A stretch of 32,187 nt of DNA from Lachnospiraceae bacterium. Lineage in GTDB: Bacteria > Bacillota > Clostridia > Lachnospirales > Lachnospiraceae. The notes under the pieces are model-generated. The model was not told the DNA's origin. It was given only the letters and a program-made list of their open reading frames with translations, and searched no databases. Position 1 is the first letter of the stretch. The number at the start of each line of letters is the position of its first letter. Below are positions 19,935-29,218 of the stretch, one piece after another. The stretch is from positions 1 to 32,187 of the forward strand of contig JAEERY010000027.1 in assembly GCA_016286035.1 (NCBI GenBank), read 5' to 3'. A program made the position numbers and the translations under genes.

Positions 19935-21317
19935 CTACAGACTTACCGGATAGTCATTGTCAAAACATGCCTTGCAAAGCGGAAGGCCTCCGGTCATCTG
20001 TTCAAAATCCTCAAGATGCATATATGCCAACGAATCGGCACCTATACGGTTTTTTATCTCATCGACACTGCATTCATTTGCGATGAGCTCACTGTTGTCA
20101 GGTACATCAGTACCATAATAACAAGGGTACAAAAAAGGCGGAGAGCTTATACGAACGTGCACTTCTTTAGCCCCCGCTTTTCTCATCATCCTTATAAGGT
20201 TTGCCATAGTCGTTCCCCTTACTATGGAATCGTCTATGAGTACAACACGTTTATCTTTCACAACACTTTCAATAATGCTGAGCTTCATATGTACTGCTGA
20301 TGTTCTCTCACTCTGTGTCGGTTTGATAAATGTCCTTCCGACATAACTGTTCTTTGAAAATGCGGGCATGAATGGTATATTGCTGTAACTTGAATAACCG
20401 ACAGCCGCAGTAAGTCCCGATTCAGGTACTCCCGTCACAACGTCAGCATCCACAGGGTATCTTGCAGCAAGTGCCATTCCACCCCTTAATCTTGCATCAT
20501 ATACACTTATCCCGTCAATATGTGAATCGAGTCTTGCAAAATAAATATACTCAAATACGCAGTGTGCTTTTCTTTCTGACTTTATAAGCAGACTGGTACT
20601 TATTCCCTCTTTTGTTATTACAACGACTTCTCCGGGTTCTACATCCCTGATTAGCTCTCCGTCAACCGCAGTTATCGCGGCACTCTCTGAAGCGAGTATA
20701 TATGAATCGCCGACTTTTCCTATGCATAAGGGTTTAAGTCCAAGAGGATCCCTCACACCTACGAGCTTCTGCGGACTCATCACCAAAAGAGCATAACCTC
20801 CTTTAAGGTTTTTTGCCACATTCGTTACGGCTTCTTCTATAGAAGATGTTACCATACGTTCCTTGGCTATCCTGTATGCGATAACTTCTGAATCAGAGGT
20901 TCCGTTGAATACGGCACCTTCCTTTTGAAGTTCCTCTTTCATCTGTGTGGCATTGATAACGTTTCCGTTATGAGCCAGCGCCAGAGTACCCTTTGCGTAG
21001 TTTAAAGAAAAAGGCTGCGCATTTTCTATACAGCTTGCACCCGCAGTTGAATATCTCACATGTCCGATTCCGATATTACCTCTGAGTTTATCAAGGACTT
21101 CTTTATGAAAAACCTCACTTACAAGACCCATGCCTTTATGAGCACAGATATTTCCGATCGGTCCCTGTGTGTCACACACAACTATGCCGGCCGATTCCTG
21201 GCCTCTGTGCTGCAATGCGGTAAGCCCGTAATATATCACCCTTGACGCATCGGTATCAGAACTTCCCCAGATACCGAACACACCACATTCTTCGTGTAAT
21301 TTATCGTCTACATACAT
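19935..21317 (-). CDS. purF: Amidophosphoribosyltransferase
   Basis: First committed step of purine synthesis: PRPP plus glutamine gives phosphoribosylamine. It has 460 residues. Cys11 (EECGVFGIWG) is the class II amidotransferase nucleophile after a 10-residue propeptide. The PRPP loop is VVLIDDSIVRGTTM. The four cysteines expected for the Bacillus-type 4Fe-4S cluster are visible (HCVFEYIYF, LYPCYYG, LCKACFDNDYP), which implies an oxygen-sensitive enzyme and fits an anaerobe. GAGG precedes the ATG. It is the first gene of purF-carA-carB, behind a promoter and hexaloop attenuator at 21329-21409. Its linkage to carAB instead of other pur genes is uncommon. Confidence 0.96.
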   Translation of the reverse strand: MYVDDKLHEECGVFGIWGSSDTDASRVIYYGLTALQHRGQESAGIVVCDTQGPIGNICAHKGMGLVSEVFHKEVLDKLRGNIGIGHVRYSTAGASCIENAQPFSLNYAKGTLALAHNGNVINATQMKEELQKEGAVFNGTSDSEVIAYRIAKERMVTSSIEEAVTNVAKNLKGGYALLVMSPQKLVGVRDPLGLKPLCIGKVGDSYILASESAAITAVDGELIRDVEPGEVVVITKEGISTSLLIKSERKAHCVFEYIYFARLDSHIDGISVYDARLRGGMALAARYPVDADVVTGVPESGLTAAVGYSSYSNIPFMPAFSKNSYVGRTFIKPTQSERTSAVHMKLSIIESVVKDKRVVLIDDSIVRGTTMANLIRMMRKAGAKEVHVRISSPPFLYPCYYGTDVPDNSELIANECSVDEIKNRIGADSLAYMHLEDFEQMTGGLPLCKACFDNDYPVSL

Positions 21318-21328
21318 AAAGAATCCTC

Positions 21329-21370
21329 AAAAAAAGACACTTCGAGTTATACTCGAAGCGCCTTTGCTTC
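21329..21370 (-). promoter_or_regulatory. purF leader: ANTAR-like hexaloop hairpin overlapping a terminator
   Basis: The clearest copy. On the minus strand GAAGC-AAAGGC-GCTTC (21370 to 21355) is a perfect 5-bp stem with hexaloop A1/G4. The same GCTTC arm and part of the loop form the terminator GGCGCTTCGAG / CTCGAAGTGTC (21362 to 21336, 11 bp with two G-U pairs), followed directly by seven T (21335-21329). The purF ribosome site follows at once. The predicted transcript start is about 6 nt before the hairpin. Confidence 0.85.
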
Positions 21371-21382
21371 ACCATTTGGTAG

Positions 21383-21409
21383 TTTATACTTTTTATGACA
21401 AAATGTCAA
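21383..21409 (-). promoter_or_regulatory. Promoter of purF-carA-carB
   Basis: A perfect TTGACA (21409-21404) begins 9 nt after the stop codon of the upstream histidine kinase. The -10 is TATAAA (21388-21383, 15-bp spacer) or the overlapping TAAACT (17-bp spacer). The leader terminator at 21336-21362 is the only terminator candidate for the upstream signalling operon. Confidence 0.8.
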
Positions 21410-21418
21410 TCGGCATAT

Positions 21419-24097
21419 TTAGAATTTTTCGGTAAACAATAGTCCAAAGGTCCCCGCTCCACAGTTAACCGCTATGGCAGGTGATGCCTTCTGGAAATAT
21501 ACATTTTCAAAATGCATTCTTTCCTCTACCATGCTCTTTATGGTCTCAAGTTCTTTGGTGGTAAGGCCTACATATGTAACGAACAGTATACTCGTGTCTA
21601 TGTTATTGTGTGCAAGCGCAGAATCTATATATTTTTTCCATACACGCTGGGTCGCACCGAAATATACGCTTCCCACTCCCATCTTACCTTTTTTCAAAAC
21701 AAGGACCGGCCTCATAAAGAATGCCTTTGTAAGATCCGCCGTCTTTCTGCTTACCTGTCTGGCTCTTGCGAGGAAATCAAGATTGTCAACAATAAAGCTT
21801 GTATGAACGTGTTTCTTCATACGTTCAAGACGGGCCACTATCTCAACTGCACTCTTTCCTTCTGCAGCCATACGACAGGCCTCGAGTACCATGAGTCCCT
21901 GACCGCTTGAAAGATGTCCCGAATCGATGACGGAAACATTTTCAAATGCTGCCGCCGCATCTATAGCAGGTTTGTATCCGCTGTTACCTACTTTCTTTGA
22001 AACAACTATATATATGATATCGTTTGCATAAGAGAGAAGTTCTGCAAAGAACGCCTCATGCTGATCGACAGACGGGGCACTTGTACTGACGTTATGTGTC
22101 TCATCGCTCATATAAGCTAAAAGTCCTTTTGTGTCGATCTCCTGACCGTCTCTAAACTCACCCTCAGCTGTATGGACGATATGCGGCATAACAGCAATAC
22201 CGTATTTTTCTATCATCTCTGCAGGAAGATCCGCAACACTCTCTGTTGCTATTGCCACATGACGTTTCTTATGATGCGACTGCATCCATGACATCGTCTC
22301 CTGAGCTATCGTATCATCGTCATCCGTAGAATATACGATATCCGAAGGAAGCATCTTGAACAACTGCCTCTCAAGCGCATCGCCGCTGACAGGCTTGACC
22401 AGGTAACCATCAAAACCTTCTTTTTCGTAAAGGGCTTTATATTTGGGTTCCGCATTAGCAGTCAGGATGACCATCTTAGACTCTCTGCATCGTCCACCCG
22501 TCTGCTTCTTGATCTGTTTTGCACACTCTATACCATCCATCTCAGGCATAAGGTGATCCATAAAGATCACATGATAATGCATATCAAGGGTTTTCTTTAA
22601 AGCCTCATAACCACTCGAAGCTGTATCGATGGTAACTCCTGTACTCCTTAACAGTTTGGATACGACCAAAAGATTTGACTCACTGTCATCTACAACAAGG
22701 ACCTTTGCATCAGGAGCTTCAAATCTCTTCTTGTATCTCTCGATAGTCTTTGCCTTGTGTCTTGCCTCAAGATTGAATTCACCAATCTGTACATCGTCAA
22801 CGATGACCTGCGGTATCTCTACCACAAATGTGCTGCCTTTGGTATACACACTGTTAACGGTGATCTTACCGTTCATCATATCAACTATCTGTTTAACGAT
22901 AGCAAGTCCCAGTCCCGTACCTTCTATATGTCTGTTAGCTTCTTCATCAACTCTCTTAAATGCAGAGAACAGATATGGCATATCCTCTTTCTTGATACCC
23001 ATTCCGGTATCAGAGACAGAATAGATCACATTTACGGTATTGTCATTTCTCTCACCGCACTGGATGGACAGTGTAACAGAACCTTCCTTTGTATACTTAA
23101 TGGCATTTCCTACCATATTTATAAGGATCTGTTTGATCCTGACATCATCGCCCATCAGGCCACCGGGGATATCCGGAGCAATATTCACATGAAAATCGAG
23201 TTTCTTCTCTTTGGCTCTTATCCAGAGCATGCCGACAACTTCTGATATCATGTCACCGGGGTGATAAGCCACCTCTGTCAGCTGCATCTGACCGGATTCG
23301 AACTTGGACATATCAAGTATGTCATTTATAAGATGGAGCAGGAGCTTGCTGGCTGCCTGTATGTTCTCAGCATCTTCCGCAACCTCATCGGATATCTCCT
23401 CTCTTAAGATCATCTCATTTAATCCTATGATGGTATTGATAGGTGTTCTTATCTCGTGCGACATGTTTGAGAAGAATCTGTTCTGTGATTTGTACAGCGC
23501 ATCGATCTCAGCTTTCTGAGTCTCGATCTTCTCAAGCGCCTCTTTTTGCTTGTTTATCTCATAACTGACCATCGTAACGATCATAGTAGATACTAAAACA
23601 AGCGTGATATATGAACTGAAATAATCAAGCTTGGTAAATCCTATTTCAGCCAATTCGTCAATATCATAGTAGATCCAGTGCATCAGAGCCGCCATTAACG
23701 CTTCTATTGTCAGGAATACATATTTCTTCTTTCCCTCAACGATAATAGCAATATAAAGCACTCCGACCAAAAACCATGTGATATCACCATATGAAAGCCT
23801 GCCTCTCACACTGACATCCTCAGGTATTATCATCACAATGATCAAAAGAGAGATGATAGGAGCGATCTTTTGGACGCAATCCTTCTTTACGGCTACCAAA
23901 GTCAGTGTCAGGCATAAAAAGAACATGACTATCATGATGACATTATCTACAAAAACGCCCTCTGCATCCGGTTCTATCAGGGTTGCTATGAAGTAATATC
24001 CGAAAAGGACCGGCAAAGTCATAGCCGAAAGAGCAACAAACAAAACATCCTGTTGTTTTACACCTCCAAGAAGGGGTGATTTTATATTTTTCATCAT
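21419..24097 (-). CDS. Membrane hybrid histidine kinase with receiver and C-terminal DegV domain
   Basis: An 892-residue protein. About six membrane segments (roughly 18-178) are followed by a short coiled coil and the HisKA box with His214 (FFSNMSHEIRTPIN). The HATPase domain has N-box INMVGNAIKYTKEG, SDTGMGI and IEGTGLGLAIV. The receiver (about 464-583) has phosphoacceptor Asp514 (FMDHLMPEMDG) and LVKPV. A complete DegV/EDD fatty-acid-binding domain (about 612-892) follows: ATESVADLP, TSAPSVDQ, DSGHLSSGQG and the C-terminal NCGAGTFGLLF. DegV proteins (FakB) bind fatty acids and present them to a kinase; here the domain could act as a lipid sensor or effector, which is inference. The ATG overlaps the preceding kinase stop by 4 nt (ATGA). 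It is the last gene of the operon. Confidence 0.93.
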   Translation of the reverse strand: MMKNIKSPLLGGVKQQDVLFVALSAMTLPVLFGYYFIATLIEPDAEGVFVDNVIMIVMFFLCLTLTLVAVKKDCVQKIAPIISLLIIVMIIPEDVSVRGRLSYGDITWFLVGVLYIAIIVEGKKKYVFLTIEALMAALMHWIYYDIDELAEIGFTKLDYFSSYITLVLVSTMIVTMVSYEINKQKEALEKIETQKAEIDALYKSQNRFFSNMSHEIRTPINTIIGLNEMILREEISDEVAEDAENIQAASKLLLHLINDILDMSKFESGQMQLTEVAYHPGDMISEVVGMLWIRAKEKKLDFHVNIAPDIPGGLMGDDVRIKQILINMVGNAIKYTKEGSVTLSIQCGERNDNTVNVIYSVSDTGMGIKKEDMPYLFSAFKRVDEEANRHIEGTGLGLAIVKQIVDMMNGKITVNSVYTKGSTFVVEIPQVIVDDVQIGEFNLEARHKAKTIERYKKRFEAPDAKVLVVDDSESNLLVVSKLLRSTGVTIDTASSGYEALKKTLDMHYHVIFMDHLMPEMDGIECAKQIKKQTGGRCRESKMVILTANAEPKYKALYEKEGFDGYLVKPVSGDALERQLFKMLPSDIVYSTDDDDTIAQETMSWMQSHHKKRHVAIATESVADLPAEMIEKYGIAVMPHIVHTAEGEFRDGQEIDTKGLLAYMSDETHNVSTSAPSVDQHEAFFAELLSYANDIIYIVVSKKVGNSGYKPAIDAAAAFENVSVIDSGHLSSGQGLMVLEACRMAAEGKSAVEIVARLERMKKHVHTSFIVDNLDFLARARQVSRKTADLTKAFFMRPVLVLKKGKMGVGSVYFGATQRVWKKYIDSALAHNNIDTSILFVTYVGLTTKELETIKSMVEERMHFENVYFQKASPAIAVNCGAGTFGLLFTEKF

Positions 24098-26685
24098 TTC
24101 TCACCGCCATTCTCGGGTGCAAATTCGATTATATCGTCTTCACCCGCAGTTTCTTCACTGTTTTCAGGTGCTTTTACTCCTTCAATATGCTGTCTGATAC
24201 TGTCGATAAGATCTGAATAATGCTTCATCATCGCATTGTGACTATCTTCAGATATATCAGTTGCACCTTCCTTAACCTTAGATTCTATGCTCTTTGCCTT
24301 CTCAGAAAGTTCCATGGCACCGATCATCTTTGAAGTACTCTTAAGCGCATGAACAAGTATCTCGTAATCATACATGCTCTTATCTTTATAGTGTTCTTCA
24401 AGACCAACCTTCTTGGTCACAGACTCTGCCACAAACTGTTTAAGAAGCGAATCATACAGATCCGTATCACCCTGACAGTAATGCAGTCCCTGATCCACAT
24501 CTATATTTAACTCCTTAAGGAAAGCATACTTATCCTTTTCTTCTTTTATATCTGTCTTCTTATCAGGGATAACTTTTTTAACTTCTTTATTACCTTCAGG
24601 TTTGGATGCCTCTTTTTCAGGTTGTGAAACATCCTCATATTCGATCATTGTTCTTGGAAGGACCTTAACAAGAACTCTCTCAAGTTCGACTATCTCAATG
24701 GGCTTGCTGACAAATCCGTCAAAGCCCTCCTTCATGAACATTTCTCTTGCAGTACTGACAGCATTGGCGGTAAGAGCAACTATAGGAACATCCTTGTTCT
24801 CACGTTTGTACTCGGCTCTTATATGCTTCATGGTCTCTATACCGTCCATTCCGGGCATCATATGATCCATAAATACAATGTCATATTCCTTTTCTCTGCA
24901 AAGATCGATAGCTTCAGGGCCTGACATGGCAGTCTTAACGCTCATCCCATAACGGTTTAGAATAGAACATGCAACCGGAAGGTTCATGATCTCATCGTCA
25001 ACTACAAGAGCTTCAACTCCCTTAAGCATCAGACGTTTTTCATCAACCTTGCTGTCTCCCTGACGGCTGTTGAGGACACCAACAACAGGGAAACAATAGA
25101 ACGGTTTCTCCATGATATGAGCCTTCGCACCCTTTGGCAGTTCGAAACTGCTGTTTGCGATTATCTCCACCATGATGTCACTGGCAATACTCTCCATATA
25201 TTCAACATCTGCCTCGTACTCTTCCTGTCCGACAAAAAGATGTGTAAGCTTAAGCGTGGATACGAGTTTCTTTAGATTCTCAAGATTATCAACCCTGTGC
25301 ATCTGAACACCAAGTCCAAGTACGATATTTCTGACCATGGAATTGTAGTATTCCCTGACGCTTGGATTCTCGAATTTCTCAAAGTGCAGAAATGCACCAA
25401 TGCACAGATCCTCTCTGTTCTCAACCGACATACAGCTTACAGGATCCAGAACCTTCTGGGGTATACTCATACGAAATGTGCTTCCGACACCCGGTGTGCT
25501 TTCTATTGTTAAAAAGCCTCCCAGAGCTGCAACAAATCCGGATACGACTGACATACCCAGTCCCAGTCCGCTCGAAGATCTGGTACGTCCCGAATCAGCC
25601 TGGTAGAATCCTTCAGTGATACGCTCAACCTCTTCCGCATTCATTCCTATACCGGTATCGATGACCTCAAGGTGCAGATTGATACCATAGTCCTGTTTTA
25701 TCGCAGATATCCTTACATACACTCCGCCTTCCTTGGTATACTTCAAACCGTTCATCATCAGATGCCAGAGTATCTTCTTTAACTTATAGACATCGGTCTG
25801 CATAGCAGCAGGAATAGACGGGTCCACATCAATAACAAGTTCGATATCATCACTCTTATAGGGTTTGAGTTTATTCACAAGATCACAGAGAACTGAAGAG
25901 ATCATGTACTCCTCTTCATTTATTGCAAGACTGTTCCTGTCTATCTCAGAATAATCAAGGATATCGCTTATCTGTTCAGATACCTTTACACCAGCTTTGC
26001 TGACTGCCTCCATATCGGAGCGCAGTTCCTCATCCATCTCTTTTTCAATACATACCTGGGAAAGACCGATAACGGCATTGATAGGTGTTCTTATCTCATG
26101 TGACATGTTTGCCAAGAAGTCATTCAGCCTGTCTGTGGCATCGGTAAGTTCCTCGATCTCCTTATCTGATCCGCGAAGCACCTTGTTCCACTTGTCTAAA
26201 ACCATTCTTGCAAACCAGCTGATCATGGTGATCATTGTTACATGAAGTATCGTACGGGATATAACAAGCGGATCAAAAACTGTACCATTCTGAGACATGA
26301 GTATCAAACCGTAGCATAACGTGAGATAGTATGTCATCTGACAAAGCGAGATAAGATTTTTAACACCTGATATGGTATAGAGCATGATAACAGTAGACAT
26401 GACGATCGCCAGATCATACACACTGGTCTCATGAATACCATAAAAGAAAAATGTACACATCATAAGTACAGAGTAGACCCATAATCTGTGCATGTCAGAT
26501 CCGCTCTGCAATATATGTGTTATCCATGCGGCAATAAGGCCGATAGGAATAAGGATAAACGCCCAGCTCTCCCAACCCATGAGAGCCGACTCCCCCAGTA
26601 ATATTAAAGAAAAGAGTGTGTAACTGATCAGGATGATCAAATGTGATGCCTGAAACAGTTCATTTCTTTCTTTTCTTTGACGCAT
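24094..26685 (-). CDS. Membrane hybrid histidine kinase with receiver and HPt domain
   Basis: An 863-residue phosphorelay protein. About six membrane segments (roughly 14-163) lead to the HisKA box with His196 (FLANMSHEIRTPIN). The HATPase domain has MNGLKYTKEG, DTGIGM and SSGLGLGMSV. Residues about 425-540 look like a degenerate receiver without a clear phosphoacceptor. A full receiver (about 557-677) has Asp607 (FMDHMMPGMDG) and SKPIE. After a charged Lys/Glu-rich linker comes an HPt domain with His779 (VHALKSTSKMIGA). AGGAG precedes the ATG, which lies one base after the upstream stop. Kinase, receiver and HPt in one chain suggest phosphate is passed to a separate receiver protein; the neighbouring two-receiver protein is the obvious candidate. 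The signal is unknown. Confidence 0.93.
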   Translation of the reverse strand: MRQRKERNELFQASHLIILISYTLFSLILLGESALMGWESWAFILIPIGLIAAWITHILQSGSDMHRLWVYSVLMMCTFFFYGIHETSVYDLAIVMSTVIMLYTISGVKNLISLCQMTYYLTLCYGLILMSQNGTVFDPLVISRTILHVTMITMISWFARMVLDKWNKVLRGSDKEIEELTDATDRLNDFLANMSHEIRTPINAVIGLSQVCIEKEMDEELRSDMEAVSKAGVKVSEQISDILDYSEIDRNSLAINEEEYMISSVLCDLVNKLKPYKSDDIELVIDVDPSIPAAMQTDVYKLKKILWHLMMNGLKYTKEGGVYVRISAIKQDYGINLHLEVIDTGIGMNAEEVERITEGFYQADSGRTRSSSGLGLGMSVVSGFVAALGGFLTIESTPGVGSTFRMSIPQKVLDPVSCMSVENREDLCIGAFLHFEKFENPSVREYYNSMVRNIVLGLGVQMHRVDNLENLKKLVSTLKLTHLFVGQEEYEADVEYMESIASDIMVEIIANSSFELPKGAKAHIMEKPFYCFPVVGVLNSRQGDSKVDEKRLMLKGVEALVVDDEIMNLPVACSILNRYGMSVKTAMSGPEAIDLCREKEYDIVFMDHMMPGMDGIETMKHIRAEYKRENKDVPIVALTANAVSTAREMFMKEGFDGFVSKPIEIVELERVLVKVLPRTMIEYEDVSQPEKEASKPEGNKEVKKVIPDKKTDIKEEKDKYAFLKELNIDVDQGLHYCQGDTDLYDSLLKQFVAESVTKKVGLEEHYKDKSMYDYEILVHALKSTSKMIGAMELSEKAKSIESKVKEGATDISEDSHNAMMKHYSDLIDSIRQHIEGVKAPENSEETAGEDDIIEFAPENGGEK

Positions 26686-26686
26686 A

Positions 26687-29050
26687 TCACATCTCCTTCA
26701 TATTGTAATTTGTGTCTTCATCTATCATGTCTAAAACGATGTCGGCAAATACCGGATCGAATTGTTTACCTTTACAGGTTTCTATCTGCTCCCTTATTGC
26801 TTCCTGGGGCAGTATGTCACGGTAACTCCTTCTGCTGGACATCGCATCATACGCATCTGCTAGTGCAATGATCCTTGCCTCCTCCGGAATATTCTCGCCT
26901 ATCAGACCTTCCGGATAGCCTCCGCCGCCATATCTTTCATGGTGATATTTTGCTCCTACGGCAAGTTTGGGCATCTCAGTGATATTCTCAAGGATCTTTG
27001 CTCCCACAACTGGATGCGTCTTTATTATCTCAAACTCATCTTCAGTGAGTTTTCCTGGCTTGTTGATTACTTCATCGGGTATTCCTATCTTACCCACATC
27101 ATGTAGGAGTCCCATCATATATATATCATTCGCCTGATTCTCGTTATACCCCGCTCTCTCGGCGATCATTCGTGAGTAGTGGGCAACTCTTGTTGAATGA
27201 CCGTTTGTATATGTATCCTTGGCGTCTATAGCCTCAGCAAGCGATTCAACGACATGTATAAACAGGTTCTCGTTTTCCTTTGTCTTTTTAGCCACCTCAT
27301 GGCTTAAATCCTTCTGAAGTGCTATCAGTTCAACCATATGGCTGACTCTCATGGCAAGAACCTCAGGCACGAATGGTTTCTTTATAAAGTCGACTGCACC
27401 AAGAGCGAGTCCTCTGCTCTCTGATTCCTCACTCTCATCCGCAGTAAGGAATATTACGGGAATATCTGCAAGATCACCCTCCAGCATATGTAACTTTTCA
27501 AGTGTCTCAAATCCGTCCATGACAGGCATCTTTATATCCAGCAATACCAGATCGGGTCTTTCATCGGTTATATAATCCAGCAGTGCCTGACCTGATTTCA
27601 GTGCTGTTACACGCATGCCGTTCTTACTCAGAACATGACCTGCGATCTTAAGGTTTGAAACATCGTCATCAACGATGATGACCCATGGAATATCGTTTTT
27701 CTTCTTTAAGCTTTCCTTCCCGACATGTTCTGCTTCAACCGCTATGGAAAGAGTATTCTCATGCTGAGCATGCCAGTTACTCACGATATTTCCTATAACG
27801 TTTTCAATATAATCCTCAAGGATATCGGTCAGAAATACAAAGTACTGATTCTGTCTGTACCTCATAAGGAAGTCCGATTTCCTGAGTTCATTCATAACAT
27901 AATCACCGAAAAGATCAGCGTTCTTTACGAATTCCTCATCACTGATTCCCTCTACAGGTGACAGGGTAAATAAAACCTTGCATGCACTCTTGTTGTTTCT
28001 GATAATGTATCTTGTCACATACTGATATACATATGCGAATGATTCCTTATCAAGTTTGTATGCGGCATCAGCAATATTTCTCTCCTCCATCAGCTTGCTG
28101 ATGGTACTGATATCCATTTCTTTTTCAGCACCGATATCATCAAGGAAAACGTCAGTGGAATGAATGACATAACCATGCTTACCACCGTTTTTTGCACTGT
28201 ACAATGCTTTATCCGCATCTATGAACAAAGTCTCATAGTCTCTTCCAAATTCGGGAACGAATACTGCTCCTATTGATACACCAAGTGGTATATCCATCTC
28301 TTCGCCCATGAGTTTCTTTGCATCTGAGAATATGCCCTCATTCAGTCTCTTACATATATCTGATACGATTGCTTCCTGCGTTACGCCGTTTCCGAATGCT
28401 ATGAACTCATCTCCTCCGATACGTCCCATAACGCTTCCTTCCGGCATATTTTCGCTTATGATACGGGCTATGCTCTTAAGGACCTTATCACCCATATCAT
28501 GACCGTAAATATCATTGACCAGTTTGAAAGAATCAAGGTCAAGCACCATAAGACATCCTGTCAGACGCTTACATGCATCAGGCATCTTTTTACCGACAGC
28601 AGCTTTATTAAGAAAACCTGTCAGCTTATCTATGGTCGCCTCTTCTATGAGGTTTTGCATCGTCTCATTTTTGGAAACAATGTTGTTTATCCTTCTGATA
28701 AGTACATCAGGATCAAAAGGCTTTCTTAAAAAGTCTGATACTCCTACCTCAAATCCCCTGCTCTCTGTTGCAGTATCCTCATCTGCCGTTAAGAACATAA
28801 CTGGGATCTGCTCCTGACCAAGTTCCTGCTCCTGGGCACGGAGTTTCTTCAGCGTCTCAAAACCATCCATTACAGGCATCTTTATATCAAGAAGAATAAG
28901 ATCGGGGCGGTTCTCCTTTGCATAATCAAGTAATGCCTGTCCCGACTTCAAAGCTGTCACTCTTTTATTGTTCTTGCTCAGTATGCGACCTGCCATCTGC
29001 AGATTCGCTATATCATCATCAACTACTATTATCCAATCAACTGTTGCCAT
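26687..29050 (-). CDS. Dual-receiver c-di-GMP signalling protein (REC-GGDEF-degenerate GGDEF-REC-HD-GYP)
   Basis: I use the ATG at 29050 (MATVDWIIVVDDD), which has AAGGAGAA at ideal spacing; a GTG six codons upstream lies too near that site. The 787 residues contain REC1 (about 5-125, Asp55 in LLDIKMP), GGDEF (about 135-300, intact GGDEF at 212-216 but no RxxD inhibitory site), a degenerate GGDEF-like region (about 335-430), REC2 (about 455-575, Asp505) and HD-GYP (about 590-787, HD at 650-651, HHERYGGGGYP with GYP at 711-713). The protein should both make and degrade cyclic di-GMP, or switch between the two by phosphorylation. It is cytosolic, with no membrane segment. It starts the three-gene operon; the next kinase begins one base after its stop. 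Confidence 0.93.
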   Translation of the reverse strand: MATVDWIIVVDDDIANLQMAGRILSKNNKRVTALKSGQALLDYAKENRPDLILLDIKMPVMDGFETLKKLRAQEQELGQEQIPVMFLTADEDTATESRGFEVGVSDFLRKPFDPDVLIRRINNIVSKNETMQNLIEEATIDKLTGFLNKAAVGKKMPDACKRLTGCLMVLDLDSFKLVNDIYGHDMGDKVLKSIARIISENMPEGSVMGRIGGDEFIAFGNGVTQEAIVSDICKRLNEGIFSDAKKLMGEEMDIPLGVSIGAVFVPEFGRDYETLFIDADKALYSAKNGGKHGYVIHSTDVFLDDIGAEKEMDISTISKLMEERNIADAAYKLDKESFAYVYQYVTRYIIRNNKSACKVLFTLSPVEGISDEEFVKNADLFGDYVMNELRKSDFLMRYRQNQYFVFLTDILEDYIENVIGNIVSNWHAQHENTLSIAVEAEHVGKESLKKKNDIPWVIIVDDDVSNLKIAGHVLSKNGMRVTALKSGQALLDYITDERPDLVLLDIKMPVMDGFETLEKLHMLEGDLADIPVIFLTADESEESESRGLALGAVDFIKKPFVPEVLAMRVSHMVELIALQKDLSHEVAKKTKENENLFIHVVESLAEAIDAKDTYTNGHSTRVAHYSRMIAERAGYNENQANDIYMMGLLHDVGKIGIPDEVINKPGKLTEDEFEIIKTHPVVGAKILENITEMPKLAVGAKYHHERYGGGGYPEGLIGENIPEEARIIALADAYDAMSSRRSYRDILPQEAIREQIETCKGKQFDPVFADIVLDMIDEDTNYNMKEM

Positions 29051-29125
29051 TAAAATTTCTCCTTGCACATGAGGGTTTTACCACCTGCAAAATCCCCATA
29101 TTTTACACTACTTCATACATAAAAA

Positions 29126-29154
29126 ATTGTATTATCGAAGGGCTTTAATGTCAA
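29126..29154 (-). promoter_or_regulatory. Promoter of the three-gene signalling operon
   Basis: TTGACA (29154-29149) and TACAAT (29131-29126) with a 17-bp spacer, about 75 nt before the start codon at 29050. Confidence 0.82.
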
Positions 29155-29218
29155 TTGTTTTACATGCTTTACGTGTCTTATCAACCATACCATAAATTCA
29201 TGACTTATAACGAAAAAA

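Noticed and set aside
21419-29050. An ANTAR regulator for the leaders hidden in the signalling operon
   Set aside because: All three proteins were read end to end. None has an ANTAR-like helical C-terminus after a receiver; the outputs are HPt, GGDEF, HD-GYP and DegV.
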